From: CADEED01 sp963711635
GTDB taxonomy: Bacteria; Pseudomonadota; Gammaproteobacteria; Steroidobacterales; Steroidobacteraceae
NCBI GenBank assembly: GCA_963711635.1
Contig: CAVQEZ010000011.1
Coordinates: forward strand, 1 to 64,000
Direction of reading: 5' to 3'
DNA length: 64,000 nt
The notes below the pieces were generated by a model. The model had not been told where the DNA came from. It made no database searches and worked only from the letters and a program-made list of their open reading frames with translations. Shown here piece by piece: positions 55,616 to 64,000 of this stretch. Both the position numbers and the translations under genes were made by a program. Position 1 is the first letter of the stretch; each line of letters begins with the position of its first letter.

Positions 55616-58600
55616 TCCGTATGCAGAACTCCAGATACACGTTGCTGGTGTGCGCGCTGCTGGTGGCGTGCGCGCCAGCTCATGCGCAGTCCGTCGGACA
55701 GTCGCAGATTGGAGAAGTCGTCGAGCGGCAGCTGCCAGCGGATCAGCCGTTCTCGAAGTGGGTCCGCGACCTGAATCAGATCGAGACCGATGCGGGCGAT
55801 CAGTTCGAGAAGCAGATGGTCGCGCGGGATGGATTCGAGACCGTGAAGCTCCGGAACGTCATTCCGCCCGTGCGGTTCGACTCCGGCGTCGCGCGCATTC
55901 CCGAGAAACACGTCGACATGCTGCGCGAGGCGCTCGACAAGCTTCGGGACCGACGCAGCGTCCGGTTGCATCTCGTCGGTCATGCGGACGACCAGCGGCT
56001 CTCGGGCGCACTTGTGCAGACGTTCGGCGACAACGCGGGGCTGTCGCGAGAGCGCGCCGGCGAGGTGGCGGAGTACCTGCAAAAAGCGCTTCTGCTCCCG
56101 CCCGATGCGGTTTCGTACGAGTGGGCCGGCGACACGAAGCCGATGGCATCGAATGCCACGGCCAAAGGCCGCGCGCTCAATCGCCGCGTGGAAGTCGAGG
56201 TCTGGTACGACGAGCCCGCGGTACACGTCGCGGAAGAGGAAGTGCTGGTTCAGGCGAACGTGAAGCAGGTGAAGGTCTGCCGCGTCCAGGCGCTGTGCAA
56301 GATGCGATTCATGGAGGGGCAGGCGCGCCGCGCGCGACTGAAGAATCTCGTGCCGGCGCTCCACTATGCCGATGAGACTACGGAGGTGCCTGCCGACTTC
56401 ATCGAGCACGTCCACAAGGCGCTCGACAATCTGAAGGACAAGCAGAACGTCGTCGTCAAGCTCATCGGCTACACGGACGATGCGCCCCTCAGCGAGCGAA
56501 ATCAGCGGATCTACGGCGACGCGCTTGCACTCTCGAAAGCGAGAGCGCATCGCGTGGCGCTCGTCGTGCAGGAGACGCTGAAGCTGCCGGATGCCGTGAT
56601 CAACAGCGAAGGTCGCGGCGCCACGGCGCAGCTGGGGCCCAACGACACCGCGCAAGGACGTGCGATGAATCGCCGTGTCGAAGTCCAGTTCTGGCACGAC
56701 GATCCTCTGCAGGAGTTGCCCGAGGAGCCGCAGATGTGTCCGGACGAGAACTCGGACGAAATGGTGACCCGGGTCTACGACCCGCCCTGGGGCACTATCG
56801 CGCCCCTCCAGCTCGAGAACGGGCGCGCCATCATCCCGCCGGGTTACACGGAGAGCTTGCGTCGCGCGATGGCGGAAATCAGCGCTCGCAATCACGTTCG
56901 CCTGCGCTTCGTGGGCTATACCGGAAACCAGACGCTCGACCGTCGAACCGCAAGTGTGTATGGCGACGATATCGGTCTCTCCGCCTCTCGGGCGCAGCGG
57001 GCGATGCAGACGATCCGGGAACAGATGCGGCTCGCGCCGGAACAGGCCGAACACGAAGGACGTGGCTACGTTCAATCGCCGGACGTGGTGAACCGCGGCT
57101 TCACCCAGGGAGAGGACTCGTATGTGGTCGTCCAGGTCGTGTACGACGAGCTTGCGGTGCGCGACGACTACGAAGGCGTCGATATCACACGCCTCACGCG
57201 AGAGCTGACGCCGAAGAGCCAGTACGGCATCAACGTGATGCACATCAGCGTGGATGGCAAGCCGATTGACGATCCGGACAGGAGCTCTGCCGACGTGCAG
57301 CGTTGCACGGACGTGGCGCTCGAGAAGGCGAACATCCAGTTCCAGTTCGACAATCTGAAGTCACGGCCCCGGCTGGGCGTCACGGCTGCTCCGCAGGTTG
57401 TGACGGTGCAGCAGGCGGGCAACGAACCGCCGGTCGCCGATCCGGTGTACTTCAAGATGTACACGAACTACTCCACGTTCATCCGCGGCGCCGAGGTGAG
57501 AATCTTCGACGCGGATGAGTCCGTGCTGGGTACGCCGCGCGTCGTCCTGCATGTCGACCCGGATGGCATCGCGGAGTGGCGTCCGGACGTGCGGTACGTG
57601 CCTGCGACGGGCCTCGAGCTCAAGTACGTTCTTCGCGCGGTGGGTGATAACGGCAAATTCGACGACACGAATGCCCAGTCGCTGTGGGTCCTGCGCGAAG
57701 AGCGGAAGGCGAGTCCCGGCCCGAGCCCCGCGCCCAAAGATCCCCCGGAGCAGCTCGCCGCTGCCGACGTCATGGGCATGACGACCAACTTCGAGTCCGG
57801 AGAGAGCACGGTCGCACTGGTGCCGACAGAGGAAGCTCCTGGCGTAACGACGTGGTTCGGCTCCGAACCCGACGACTTCCCGCTGCCCGTGCAGAGTGCG
57901 CCGAGGCCTGAAGCGCAGCTCCTCGCAAGCTATGGAGTGAACGGGCTCGCGCTACAGAACATCAAGCTGAGCAGCGGCACGGTGACCATTCGCGGCGATG
58001 GCATACCGGAAGGGCACACCGTGTGGCTGGCAGGGCACCAGGTGCCGGTCGATCCGCGCGGCAACTTCATTGCCGAGGAAATTTTCCCGACGGGAACTCA
58101 CACCGTCGAAGTCGCCGTGCTCGATCCGGACGGCAACGGCAACCTCTACCTGCGCGATCTCGAGTTCCCGGAAAGCGACCGGTTCTTCGTCGGCATGGCG
58201 GACTTCACGTTCTCGAAGAGTCAAACCACGGGCGATGCGAAGCTGCTGCAGGGAGAGAACGCTCCGTACGACTTTGACTCGTCGCTGGACGGTCGCCTTG
58301 CCTTCTACGGAACGCAGAAGTTCGGCGATCACTGGCGCGTCACCGCGAGTGCCGATACCCGCGAAGGGCCGGTGAAGGATCTGTTCAGCAATTTCCTCGA
58401 CAAGTCGCCGGACTCGCTGTTCCGGCGCATCGACTCGGACAATCACTATCCGACGTTCGGTGACGAAGGCATCGTCGAGGAAGTCGCCCCGACGCTGGGC
58501 AAGTTCTACCTCAAGGTGAACAAGGGCCAGAACCACGCGCTGTGGGGCAGCTTCACGACGAATTATTCGAACAACGAGCTGGCGCAGGCGGATCGCGGTC

Positions 58601-60858
58601 TGTACGGCGCCAATGCACACTGGCAATCCGACGCCATCACCTCCTTCGGCGAGCAGCGTGTCTCCGTGGATGCGTTCGCGGCGCAGCCGGGCACGGTTGC
58701 CGGGCGCGACGAGTTCCGCGGCACTGGAGGATCGCTCTACTTCCTGCACAACCAGGACATCCTGACCGGCTCGGAGCGCGTGCGCATCGAGATGCGCGAC
58801 AAGGATTCAGGGCTCATGACTGGCGTCGTGAACCTGCTGCCCTCGCTCGACTACGACGTCGACTATCTGCAGGGCCGCATTCTGCTGTCCGAGCCGCTCT
58901 CGTCGACGGGCAACGACAACCTGCTGGTGCGCAGCGGTGGCGCGAGCGGCGAGGAGGCTTACCTCGTCGTGCGTTACGAGTACTCGCCCGGCTTCAGCGA
59001 GATCAAGACGCTCACAAAGGGCGGCGAGGGCCACTTCTGGCTGAATGACTACATCAAGGTCGGCCTGACCGGCAACACCAGCGATGAAGGGGACGGCAAC
59101 GGCGTACTCGGCGCCGATCTCACGCTGCGCAAGAGTGCGGACTCGTGGTTCAAGGTGCAGAGCGCGAAGAGCGAGGGGCTGGTATCGAGCTCGCTCTATT
59201 CGGATGACGGCGGCTACGGCTTCGCCGGCAGCGATCCGCTCGCCTTCGACGACGCCGAGGCACGCGGTTATCGCGCGGATCTCAGCGTCGGGTTCGGCGA
59301 TTTCATCGACAATAGTCGAGGTCGCCTGGCGCTGTACTCGCAGAACCTGGACGGCGGCTACTCGGCGCCGGGCTTCTCCACACTCACAGACCTGAAGCAC
59401 TACGGCGGCATGATCCGCATGCCGATCGGCGAGCACCTGAACGTGACCGCGAAGGCGGATCGCAAGATCCAGGACCTGGGATTGCAGACGAGCGCGGAAG
59501 AGCTGAATGTGCGCTACCAGCTGAGCCCGAGCTGGAGCGTGGGAACTGGCGTTCGCAAGGATGAACGCGAGGACTTCTCGCCAGTCGTGCCACTGACTCA
59601 GCAGGTCGGCGAGCGCACCGACGCAATCGTCACCCTGGGCTTCGACTCGCGCACGGACTGGCGCGCCTACGGGTTCGTGCAGGAAACCGTGTCGAGGACC
59701 GAGAGCCGCGAGGACAACGGACGCGCCGGCGTCGGCGGCTCGTATCGTTTCGGCAAGCAGCTGCGGCTCGACGCGGAGGTTTCCGGCGGGGACCTCGGCG
59801 CCGGCGGAAAACTCGGAACGAGCTATATGCTCTCGGACCGCACGAACCTGTATCTCAACTACGCGCTCGAGAACGAGCGCGCCGACAACGGCCTGGAAGG
59901 TCGGCGCGGCAACCTGATCTCCGGCGTGAAGCGGCGCTTGTCGGACAGCAGCAGCGTCTATCTCGAAGAGCGATACCAGGACACGGACATGATGTCGGGG
60001 CTGACGCATGCCACGGGCGTGTCGCTCACGGCCCGCGATCGCTGGAACTTCGGCGCCAATACGGAAATCGGTACGCTCATCGACAGCATCACCGGCGCCA
60101 AAACGGAGCGCCAGGCCGGCGGCATACGCATCGGTTACGCGCTCGACCAGGTGCAGATCTCGAGCGGCGTCGAGTATCGGTCCGACGATGCGCAACAGCC
60201 AGATGCCACATACACCCAGCGCGACACGTGGCTGTTCCGGAGCAACTTCAAGTATCAGCTCTCGGAGGACTGGCGCGTGGTCGGCAAGTTCAATCATTCG
60301 ACGAGCGCGAGCTCGCAGGGGCAGTTCTACGATGGCGGTTACACCGAAGCCGTGGTCGGCTACGGCTATCGCCCGATTTTCAGCGACCGCCTCGATGTGC
60401 TGGCGAAGTACACGTACTTCTACAACATGCCGACGACTGGCCAGACGACGCTGCAGAGCCTCGCCGCGCAGTACATCCAGAAGAGCAACATTGCTTCGCT
60501 CGACGTCACCTACGACCTGACGAGCCGCTGGACGCTCGGCGGCAAGTACGCGTACCGCGTGGGGCAGTTGAGCCTCTCCCGCGAGCAGCCCGAGTTCTTC
60601 GACAACACGGCAAAGCTCTACATCGTGCGCGCCGATTACCGGATCGGGGAGAACTGGGAGGGCATGATCGAGGCGCGCATGCTCGACCTGCCCGACTTCA
60701 GCGATCGTCGCGGTGGCGCATTGATCGGCGTCTACCGATACGTCGGCGGGCACGTGAAGGTCGGCGTGGGCTACAACTTCACCGACTTCTCGGAAGACCT
60801 GACGGATCTGAGCTTCAGACACCAGGGCGTGTTCATGAACGTGGTGGGATCGATGTGA
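55612..60858 (+). CDS. Triple OmpA-like domain protein with large C-terminal beta-barrel
   Basis: 1748 residues in one clean frame; GTG 55612 overlaps the prior stop, and a signal peptide ends HAQSV near residue 26. Three OmpA/MotB-like domains lie at about 80-200, 243-365 and 397-520, each with a RAxxV helix (GLSRERAGEVAEYL, ALSKARAHRVALVV, GLSASRAQRAMQTI) and the first two with NRRVEV. A beta-rich linker (600-850) leads to a long strand-rich barrel (about 857-1748) with strands such as WRVTASADTREG and RLALYSQNLDGGY. It may anchor to peptidoglycan and form an outer-membrane channel or platform for the DUF11 protein. Confidence 0.82.
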   Translation: MIRMQNSRYTLLVCALLVACAPAHAQSVGQSQIGEVVERQLPADQPFSKWVRDLNQIETDAGDQFEKQMVARDGFETVKLRNVIPPVRFDSGVARIPEKHVDMLREALDKLRDRRSVRLHLVGHADDQRLSGALVQTFGDNAGLSRERAGEVAEYLQKALLLPPDAVSYEWAGDTKPMASNATAKGRALNRRVEVEVWYDEPAVHVAEEEVLVQANVKQVKVCRVQALCKMRFMEGQARRARLKNLVPALHYADETTEVPADFIEHVHKALDNLKDKQNVVVKLIGYTDDAPLSERNQRIYGDALALSKARAHRVALVVQETLKLPDAVINSEGRGATAQLGPNDTAQGRAMNRRVEVQFWHDDPLQELPEEPQMCPDENSDEMVTRVYDPPWGTIAPLQLENGRAIIPPGYTESLRRAMAEISARNHVRLRFVGYTGNQTLDRRTASVYGDDIGLSASRAQRAMQTIREQMRLAPEQAEHEGRGYVQSPDVVNRGFTQGEDSYVVVQVVYDELAVRDDYEGVDITRLTRELTPKSQYGINVMHISVDGKPIDDPDRSSADVQRCTDVALEKANIQFQFDNLKSRPRLGVTAAPQVVTVQQAGNEPPVADPVYFKMYTNYSTFIRGAEVRIFDADESVLGTPRVVLHVDPDGIAEWRPDVRYVPATGLELKYVLRAVGDNGKFDDTNAQSLWVLREERKASPGPSPAPKDPPEQLAAADVMGMTTNFESGESTVALVPTEEAPGVTTWFGSEPDDFPLPVQSAPRPEAQLLASYGVNGLALQNIKLSSGTVTIRGDGIPEGHTVWLAGHQVPVDPRGNFIAEEIFPTGTHTVEVAVLDPDGNGNLYLRDLEFPESDRFFVGMADFTFSKSQTTGDAKLLQGENAPYDFDSSLDGRLAFYGTQKFGDHWRVTASADTREGPVKDLFSNFLDKSPDSLFRRIDSDNHYPTFGDEGIVEEVAPTLGKFYLKVNKGQNHALWGSFTTNYSNNELAQADRGLYGANAHWQSDAITSFGEQRVSVDAFAAQPGTVAGRDEFRGTGGSLYFLHNQDILTGSERVRIEMRDKDSGLMTGVVNLLPSLDYDVDYLQGRILLSEPLSSTGNDNLLVRSGGASGEEAYLVVRYEYSPGFSEIKTLTKGGEGHFWLNDYIKVGLTGNTSDEGDGNGVLGADLTLRKSADSWFKVQSAKSEGLVSSSLYSDDGGYGFAGSDPLAFDDAEARGYRADLSVGFGDFIDNSRGRLALYSQNLDGGYSAPGFSTLTDLKHYGGMIRMPIGEHLNVTAKADRKIQDLGLQTSAEELNVRYQLSPSWSVGTGVRKDEREDFSPVVPLTQQVGERTDAIVTLGFDSRTDWRAYGFVQETVSRTESREDNGRAGVGGSYRFGKQLRLDAEVSGGDLGAGGKLGTSYMLSDRTNLYLNYALENERADNGLEGRRGNLISGVKRRLSDSSSVYLEERYQDTDMMSGLTHATGVSLTARDRWNFGANTEIGTLIDSITGAKTERQAGGIRIGYALDQVQISSGVEYRSDDAQQPDATYTQRDTWLFRSNFKYQLSEDWRVVGKFNHSTSASSQGQFYDGGYTEAVVGYGYRPIFSDRLDVLAKYTYFYNMPTTGQTTLQSLAAQYIQKSNIASLDVTYDLTSRWTLGGKYAYRVGQLSLSREQPEFFDNTAKLYIVRADYRIGENWEGMIEARMLDLPDFSDRRGGALIGVYRYVGGHVKVGVGYNFTDFSEDLTDLSFRHQGVFMNVVGSM

Positions 60859-61568
60859 TGATGGGAGCGCCCCGGTCTATGCCTCAAAGCGAATACATCC
60901 TGCTCGAATCGGACGAGCAGCCCACGGTGCCTCACCCCCGGGCGTCACGGAAGCGATACGCCCGTGTCGAGGCTCCGGATCGAATCCGGCGCCGCGTGCT
61001 GAGGCTGGAGATCTTCGATTACTTTTACCTGGCCGTGAGTGTGCAACGCGCCCAATCGGTGACGGCGGAGTATGTGCTCGATCTCCGGTTCGTCGACCCG
61101 TCAGTGCGCATGTCACGGCACATTGCGACCAGGTGGCTCGTTGCCACGCTGGTACTGGCGGCCCTCGCTGTAGCAATCGGCTTGCGTGTGCAGGGTTCGG
61201 CCGCACCCGGCAACTGGCTCGTGGCTTGTCTGATCGCATCAACACTCGCCGTCGGGGCGGGGTTCGTGTGCGCATACCGGACGACGGAGACCATTGCGGT
61301 GTTCAGCATCCATGGTCGGGCAAGGCTGCTCGAATACACGGGCACGCTCGGATTGGGCCGGGCGTTGCGACCTTTCCTCATCAAGCTCTCGGCGCACGTG
61401 CGAATCGCCATTGCCGCGCGCCGCCGCTCGAAAGCCCTGCATCTGCGGGATGAGATGCGGGAGCATGCGCGCCTTCACGAGACGGGCGTGCTTTCGAAGC
61501 CGGAATACGAGGCCGGCAAACGCCGGATCCTCGCAGCGCACGCGCCGGGTGGCGCGGCAGCGTCGTAA
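60858..61568 (+). CDS. Inner-membrane protein with SHOCT-like C terminus
   Basis: 236 residues if ATG 60858 is used (ATGA overlap with the previous stop, GGGA 8 nt upstream); ATG 60879 is an alternative. A basic N-terminal domain has YARVEAPDRIRRRVLRLEIF. Two helices follow (WLVATLVLAALAVAIGLRV and VACLIASTLAVGAGFVCAY), then a C-terminal SHOCT-type segment (LHETGVLSKPEYEAGKRRIL). SHOCT motifs help oligomerise or regulate membrane proteins. Last gene of the cluster; function unknown. Confidence 0.75.
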   Translation: MMGAPRSMPQSEYILLESDEQPTVPHPRASRKRYARVEAPDRIRRRVLRLEIFDYFYLAVSVQRAQSVTAEYVLDLRFVDPSVRMSRHIATRWLVATLVLAALAVAIGLRVQGSAAPGNWLVACLIASTLAVGAGFVCAYRTTETIAVFSIHGRARLLEYTGTLGLGRALRPFLIKLSAHVRIAIAARRRSKALHLRDEMREHARLHETGVLSKPEYEAGKRRILAAHAPGGAAAS

Positions 61569-61620
61569 AGGAAGCCTCAGGCTGCGAAGAACGAGGTCTT
61601 GCGACCCCGCCCGATCTACC

Positions 61621-61633
61621 GGGGACTGTCCCC
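61621..61633. repeat. Short REP-like palindrome
   Basis: GGGGACTGTCCCC is a perfect 13-bp palindrome followed by ATTTCC, of the same general sort as the element at 9569-9611 (GC-rich arm, then ATTTTC-type tail). It is 53 nt after the cluster ends. Confidence 0.45.
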
Positions 61634-61701
61634 ATTTCCAATTCGCCCAGCCGTGCGATGAACCGCCGCGTATGGCCCGGTGGCCGGCGCATCATTCGCC
61701 C

Positions 61702-63735
61702 ATGCTGACCCGCCGAAAGTTCGCCCAGGCAGCGGCCGCCGCCGGCGCCGTGCTCGCCTTCGGGAAGGGAAGCGCCGCAGCGCCCGCGTGGCGCGAGCGC
61801 CGTGACCTGTACCCGCAGGGCGTAGGCTCGGGCGACCCCGCACCAGACAGCGTGCTGCTGTGGACGCGCCGCCAGCCGGCCGCCGGCGACCTCCGCGCGG
61901 CCTACCTACTCACCGTAGAGGTCGCGAAGGACCACGCATTCCACCACGTAGAAGTGCGCGGCGAAGCCGAGGTGACCGCCGACACCGACTGGACCTGCCG
62001 CTTCATGGCGGCCGGGCTCAGGCCCGCCACCGAGTACTGGTACCGCTTCACCGACACCGGCGGCAACGGCAGCCGCGTCGGCCGCACGTTGACTGCACCC
62101 CGCGAGGGCGACGCGCGCCCGGTCCGTTTCACGTTCGTAAGCTGCCAGGACATGTCGATCGGCGCCGCGAACGCGTATCGCCGCATGATCTACGAGGACG
62201 AGCGCCGCCCGCGCGCCGAGCAGCTCGGCTTCGTGCTGCACCTCGGGGACTTCATCTACGAGGTGATCAATTACGCGGATGAGATGCCGGAAGGCAAGTA
62301 CCGCGGCCGCCGATTGCGCCCGCTGTTCAAGTACCCCGACGGCGACAAGTTCCGCGACTACCACGTGCCCGTGACGCTCGCCGACTACCGCACGGTGTAC
62401 CGGGCCTACCTCACCGACCCCGACCTGCAGGACGCGCGCGCCCGCTGGCCGTTCGTGCCGGTGTGGGACAACCACGAGTTCTCGTGGCAGGGGTACCAGA
62501 GCATCCAGGTCTTAGGCGGCGAGCAGCGCCCCGCGCAGACCAAGAAGGTGGCGGCCAACCAGGCGTGGTGGGAATACCAGCCGGCGCGCGTCGCGCGGCC
62601 CGGCGCGAACCGCGACCGCTTCGAGGTGCCCGCGGTCAAGGACACGCCGATCACGGAATACGACGAGAACGGCTTCGGCCGCGGCGCCGACAACCTGGCG
62701 GCCGTCGAGAGCCTCATCATCTACCGCGCGTTCCGCTACGGCCGCAACGCCGAGCTGATCCTCACCGACAACCGCTCGTACAAGAACGCTGACGGTGACG
62801 GTTCCGCGATTGCGCCGGACGGATTCCCGATGTTCATCGACGAGGACTCAGCGCGCGTACTCGATGACGGCCGCACCGCAAACGGCGGCAAGCCGCCCGC
62901 GACACTGCGTTTTGCCGGCAAGGATGTTCCCAACGCCGGCGTCGACCAGCCGATGCAGAGCTACCTCGGGCCGAAGCAGCGCGCGTGGCTCATCGACCGG
63001 CTGAGCGCCAGCCAGGCGCCGTGGAAGGTCTGGGGACACTCGTTCGGCACGCTCGCGTGGCGCACGGATCTCGCCAACCTGCCCGATGGAATGGGCCCCA
63101 AGTGGCCCGGCACCGGCTTCGCGCTGGCGAGCGGCGGCTACTACTCCGAGCACGCGCAGATCTACGACGTGTTGCGCAAGAAGGGGGTCACCGGGCTCGC
63201 GGTGGTGGCCGGCGACAAGCACTCGTTCTGGGCCGGTCTAACTTCCGCGGATCTGCCGCCTCGCGCCTACGACCCGGTGGGAGTCGAGTTCGTCACGGGG
63301 TCCATCTCGGCGCAGGGCCTGGTCGAGCTCGGCGACCGCATCGTGAAGCCAGACCACGCGCTGCGCGCGCTGTACTACACCGGCGAGCACCGCGAAATCC
63401 CGGCGATCAATTACACGATGCTGCATGGTGTGCGAGCTGCGCTGGCGCTATCGCGGACGAGCGCCGCCGAGGCGCGGAAGCTGCACAACCCCGCGGTCGC
63501 GCCGCATCTCAAGTTCGTGGATCTCGGCGGGCACGGGTATGGACTGGTCACGGTGACTGCTGATTGGCTCGAGACTGAGTTCGTGTGCATTCCGGTGCCG
63601 TTTGAACGCGGCGAGTCGGCGGATGGTGGGCCGCTGCGATACCGGGTGCGGCACCGCGTGAAGCGATGGAAGGCGGGGGAGCAGCCGAAGCTGGTACAGA
63701 CGGTTGTCGAAGGGAACGCGGACTACTCGATCTGA
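61702..63735 (+). CDS. phoD: Alkaline phosphatase D family protein
   Basis: 677 residues, Tat-exported: MLTRRKFAQAAAAAGAVLAF. The PhoD pattern follows: DPAPDSVLLWTR (N-terminal beta domain), FTFVSCQDMS, LHLGDFIYEV, VWDNHEFSW (metal ligands), LTDNRSYKN and VVAGDKHSFWAG. Such enzymes cleave phosphodiesters and monoesters in the periplasm, often using calcium and iron. ATG 61702 is chosen because it places the twin arginines 4-5 residues in; no ribosome site is clear. Confidence 0.93.
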   Translation: MLTRRKFAQAAAAAGAVLAFGKGSAAAPAWRERRDLYPQGVGSGDPAPDSVLLWTRRQPAAGDLRAAYLLTVEVAKDHAFHHVEVRGEAEVTADTDWTCRFMAAGLRPATEYWYRFTDTGGNGSRVGRTLTAPREGDARPVRFTFVSCQDMSIGAANAYRRMIYEDERRPRAEQLGFVLHLGDFIYEVINYADEMPEGKYRGRRLRPLFKYPDGDKFRDYHVPVTLADYRTVYRAYLTDPDLQDARARWPFVPVWDNHEFSWQGYQSIQVLGGEQRPAQTKKVAANQAWWEYQPARVARPGANRDRFEVPAVKDTPITEYDENGFGRGADNLAAVESLIIYRAFRYGRNAELILTDNRSYKNADGDGSAIAPDGFPMFIDEDSARVLDDGRTANGGKPPATLRFAGKDVPNAGVDQPMQSYLGPKQRAWLIDRLSASQAPWKVWGHSFGTLAWRTDLANLPDGMGPKWPGTGFALASGGYYSEHAQIYDVLRKKGVTGLAVVAGDKHSFWAGLTSADLPPRAYDPVGVEFVTGSISAQGLVELGDRIVKPDHALRALYYTGEHREIPAINYTMLHGVRAALALSRTSAAEARKLHNPAVAPHLKFVDLGGHGYGLVTVTADWLETEFVCIPVPFERGESADGGPLRYRVRHRVKRWKAGEQPKLVQTVVEGNADYSI

Positions 63736-63839
63736 TTCGAGAACTCACGGCGCCCGGCGGACGATATGTCAGCGCCACCTGGCGGGTAGGTCCACCCGGC
63801 TGAAGAATTGCACGGACTTTGCAACCGTTCGCGACGTGC

Positions 63840-64000
63840 TCATGGACGGAATTCCGCAGTCTCGTAATACCCCCTGGTAATGCCGCCCCCGGGACCCGGG
63901 GGATAACGAATGGTCATGATGCTGTCGCACATCTGCTGGCCGAAGCCGGGGACGTCGGTGAAGTCGCTGGCAATCACCTCGCACTTGGACACCGCGCCGC
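63840..64000 (-). CDS. C-terminal fragment, possibly TonB/AgmX-like
   Basis: The frame enters from beyond the right edge and stops at TGA (63842-63840), giving 53 residues without a start. It reads GAVSKCEVIASDFTDVPGFG, then MCDSIMTIRYPPGPGG and GYYETAEFRP. The GxVxxCxVxxSD pattern with a second Cys is like the C-terminal domain of TonB-type energy transducers or of the AgmX domain at 49996. Length is too short for a firm call. It is convergent with phoD. Confidence 0.4.
   Translation of the reverse strand, partial: GAVSKCEVIASDFTDVPGFGQQMCDSIMTIRYPPGPGGGITRGYYETAEFRP

Overview
The window is GC-rich, gene-dense chromosomal DNA of a Gammaproteobacterium. The block purD-purH-fis-dusB-DUF3426-prmA-accC-accB-aroQ-tlpA-dsbD next to groESL is a gammaproteobacterial gene order, most like Xanthomonadales, Nevskiales or Steroidobacterales. 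A CIRCE-like operator before groES, protocatechuate 4,5-dioxygenase genes and a cyanide-insensitive-type bd oxidase fit a soil or water aerobe in those lineages. This is inference from gene content. No tRNA, rRNA, IS element, phage gene or CRISPR array was seen.

Layout. 1-12 kb: end of rho, a DUF805 membrane protein, an outer-membrane lipoprotein, an alpha/beta hydrolase, cbpA-cbpM, a Tat-exported FAD oxidoreductase, a fasciclin protein, cydAB plus a tiny third subunit, and two related small membrane proteins. 12-17 kb: a CASTOR/POLLUX-like channel and a class A beta-lactamase, both broken by many single-base shifts, then sixA and a CYTH-CHAD protein. 17-29 kb: the housekeeping block on the minus strand, ending in tlpA and a DsbD with two N-terminal alpha domains. 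29-31 kb: groES-groEL with promoter, operator and terminator. 31-41 kb: an ABC permease pair, three hydrolases, a phospholipase A2-like secreted protein, a PQQ sugar dehydrogenase fused to a c-type cytochrome region, and ligA-ligB. A second copy of the groEL 3' end and terminator lies after ligB.

41.2-61.6 kb is the most unusual part. It is a compact plus-strand cluster of twelve genes that begins with four 16-bp tandem repeats and a class I cyclic-di-GMP riboswitch. It encodes three TPR proteins (two with lipoprotein signals), an ExbB/TolQ-like channel, two different ExbD-like proteins and a TonB-like transducer with an AgmX/PglI-type C terminus. A second class I cyclic-di-GMP riboswitch follows, and then a giant DUF11/SdrD-B surface protein, a 1748-residue protein with three OmpA-like domains and a predicted beta-barrel, and a SHOCT membrane protein. 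The motor and TPR part resembles the Agl/Glt envelope machinery known from Myxococcus gliding. Here it appears joined to giant surface proteins and placed under cyclic-di-GMP control at two points. My inference is a force-driven envelope machine that assembles, moves or displays an adhesin.

About 30 genes' worth of reading frames are clean, but eight genes carry roughly 33 single-base shifts. They are mostly extra bases in short homopolymers and cluster at 12.8-14.6 kb and 44.0-47.4 kb. I treat these mainly as sequencing or assembly errors and report each broken gene as one unit.
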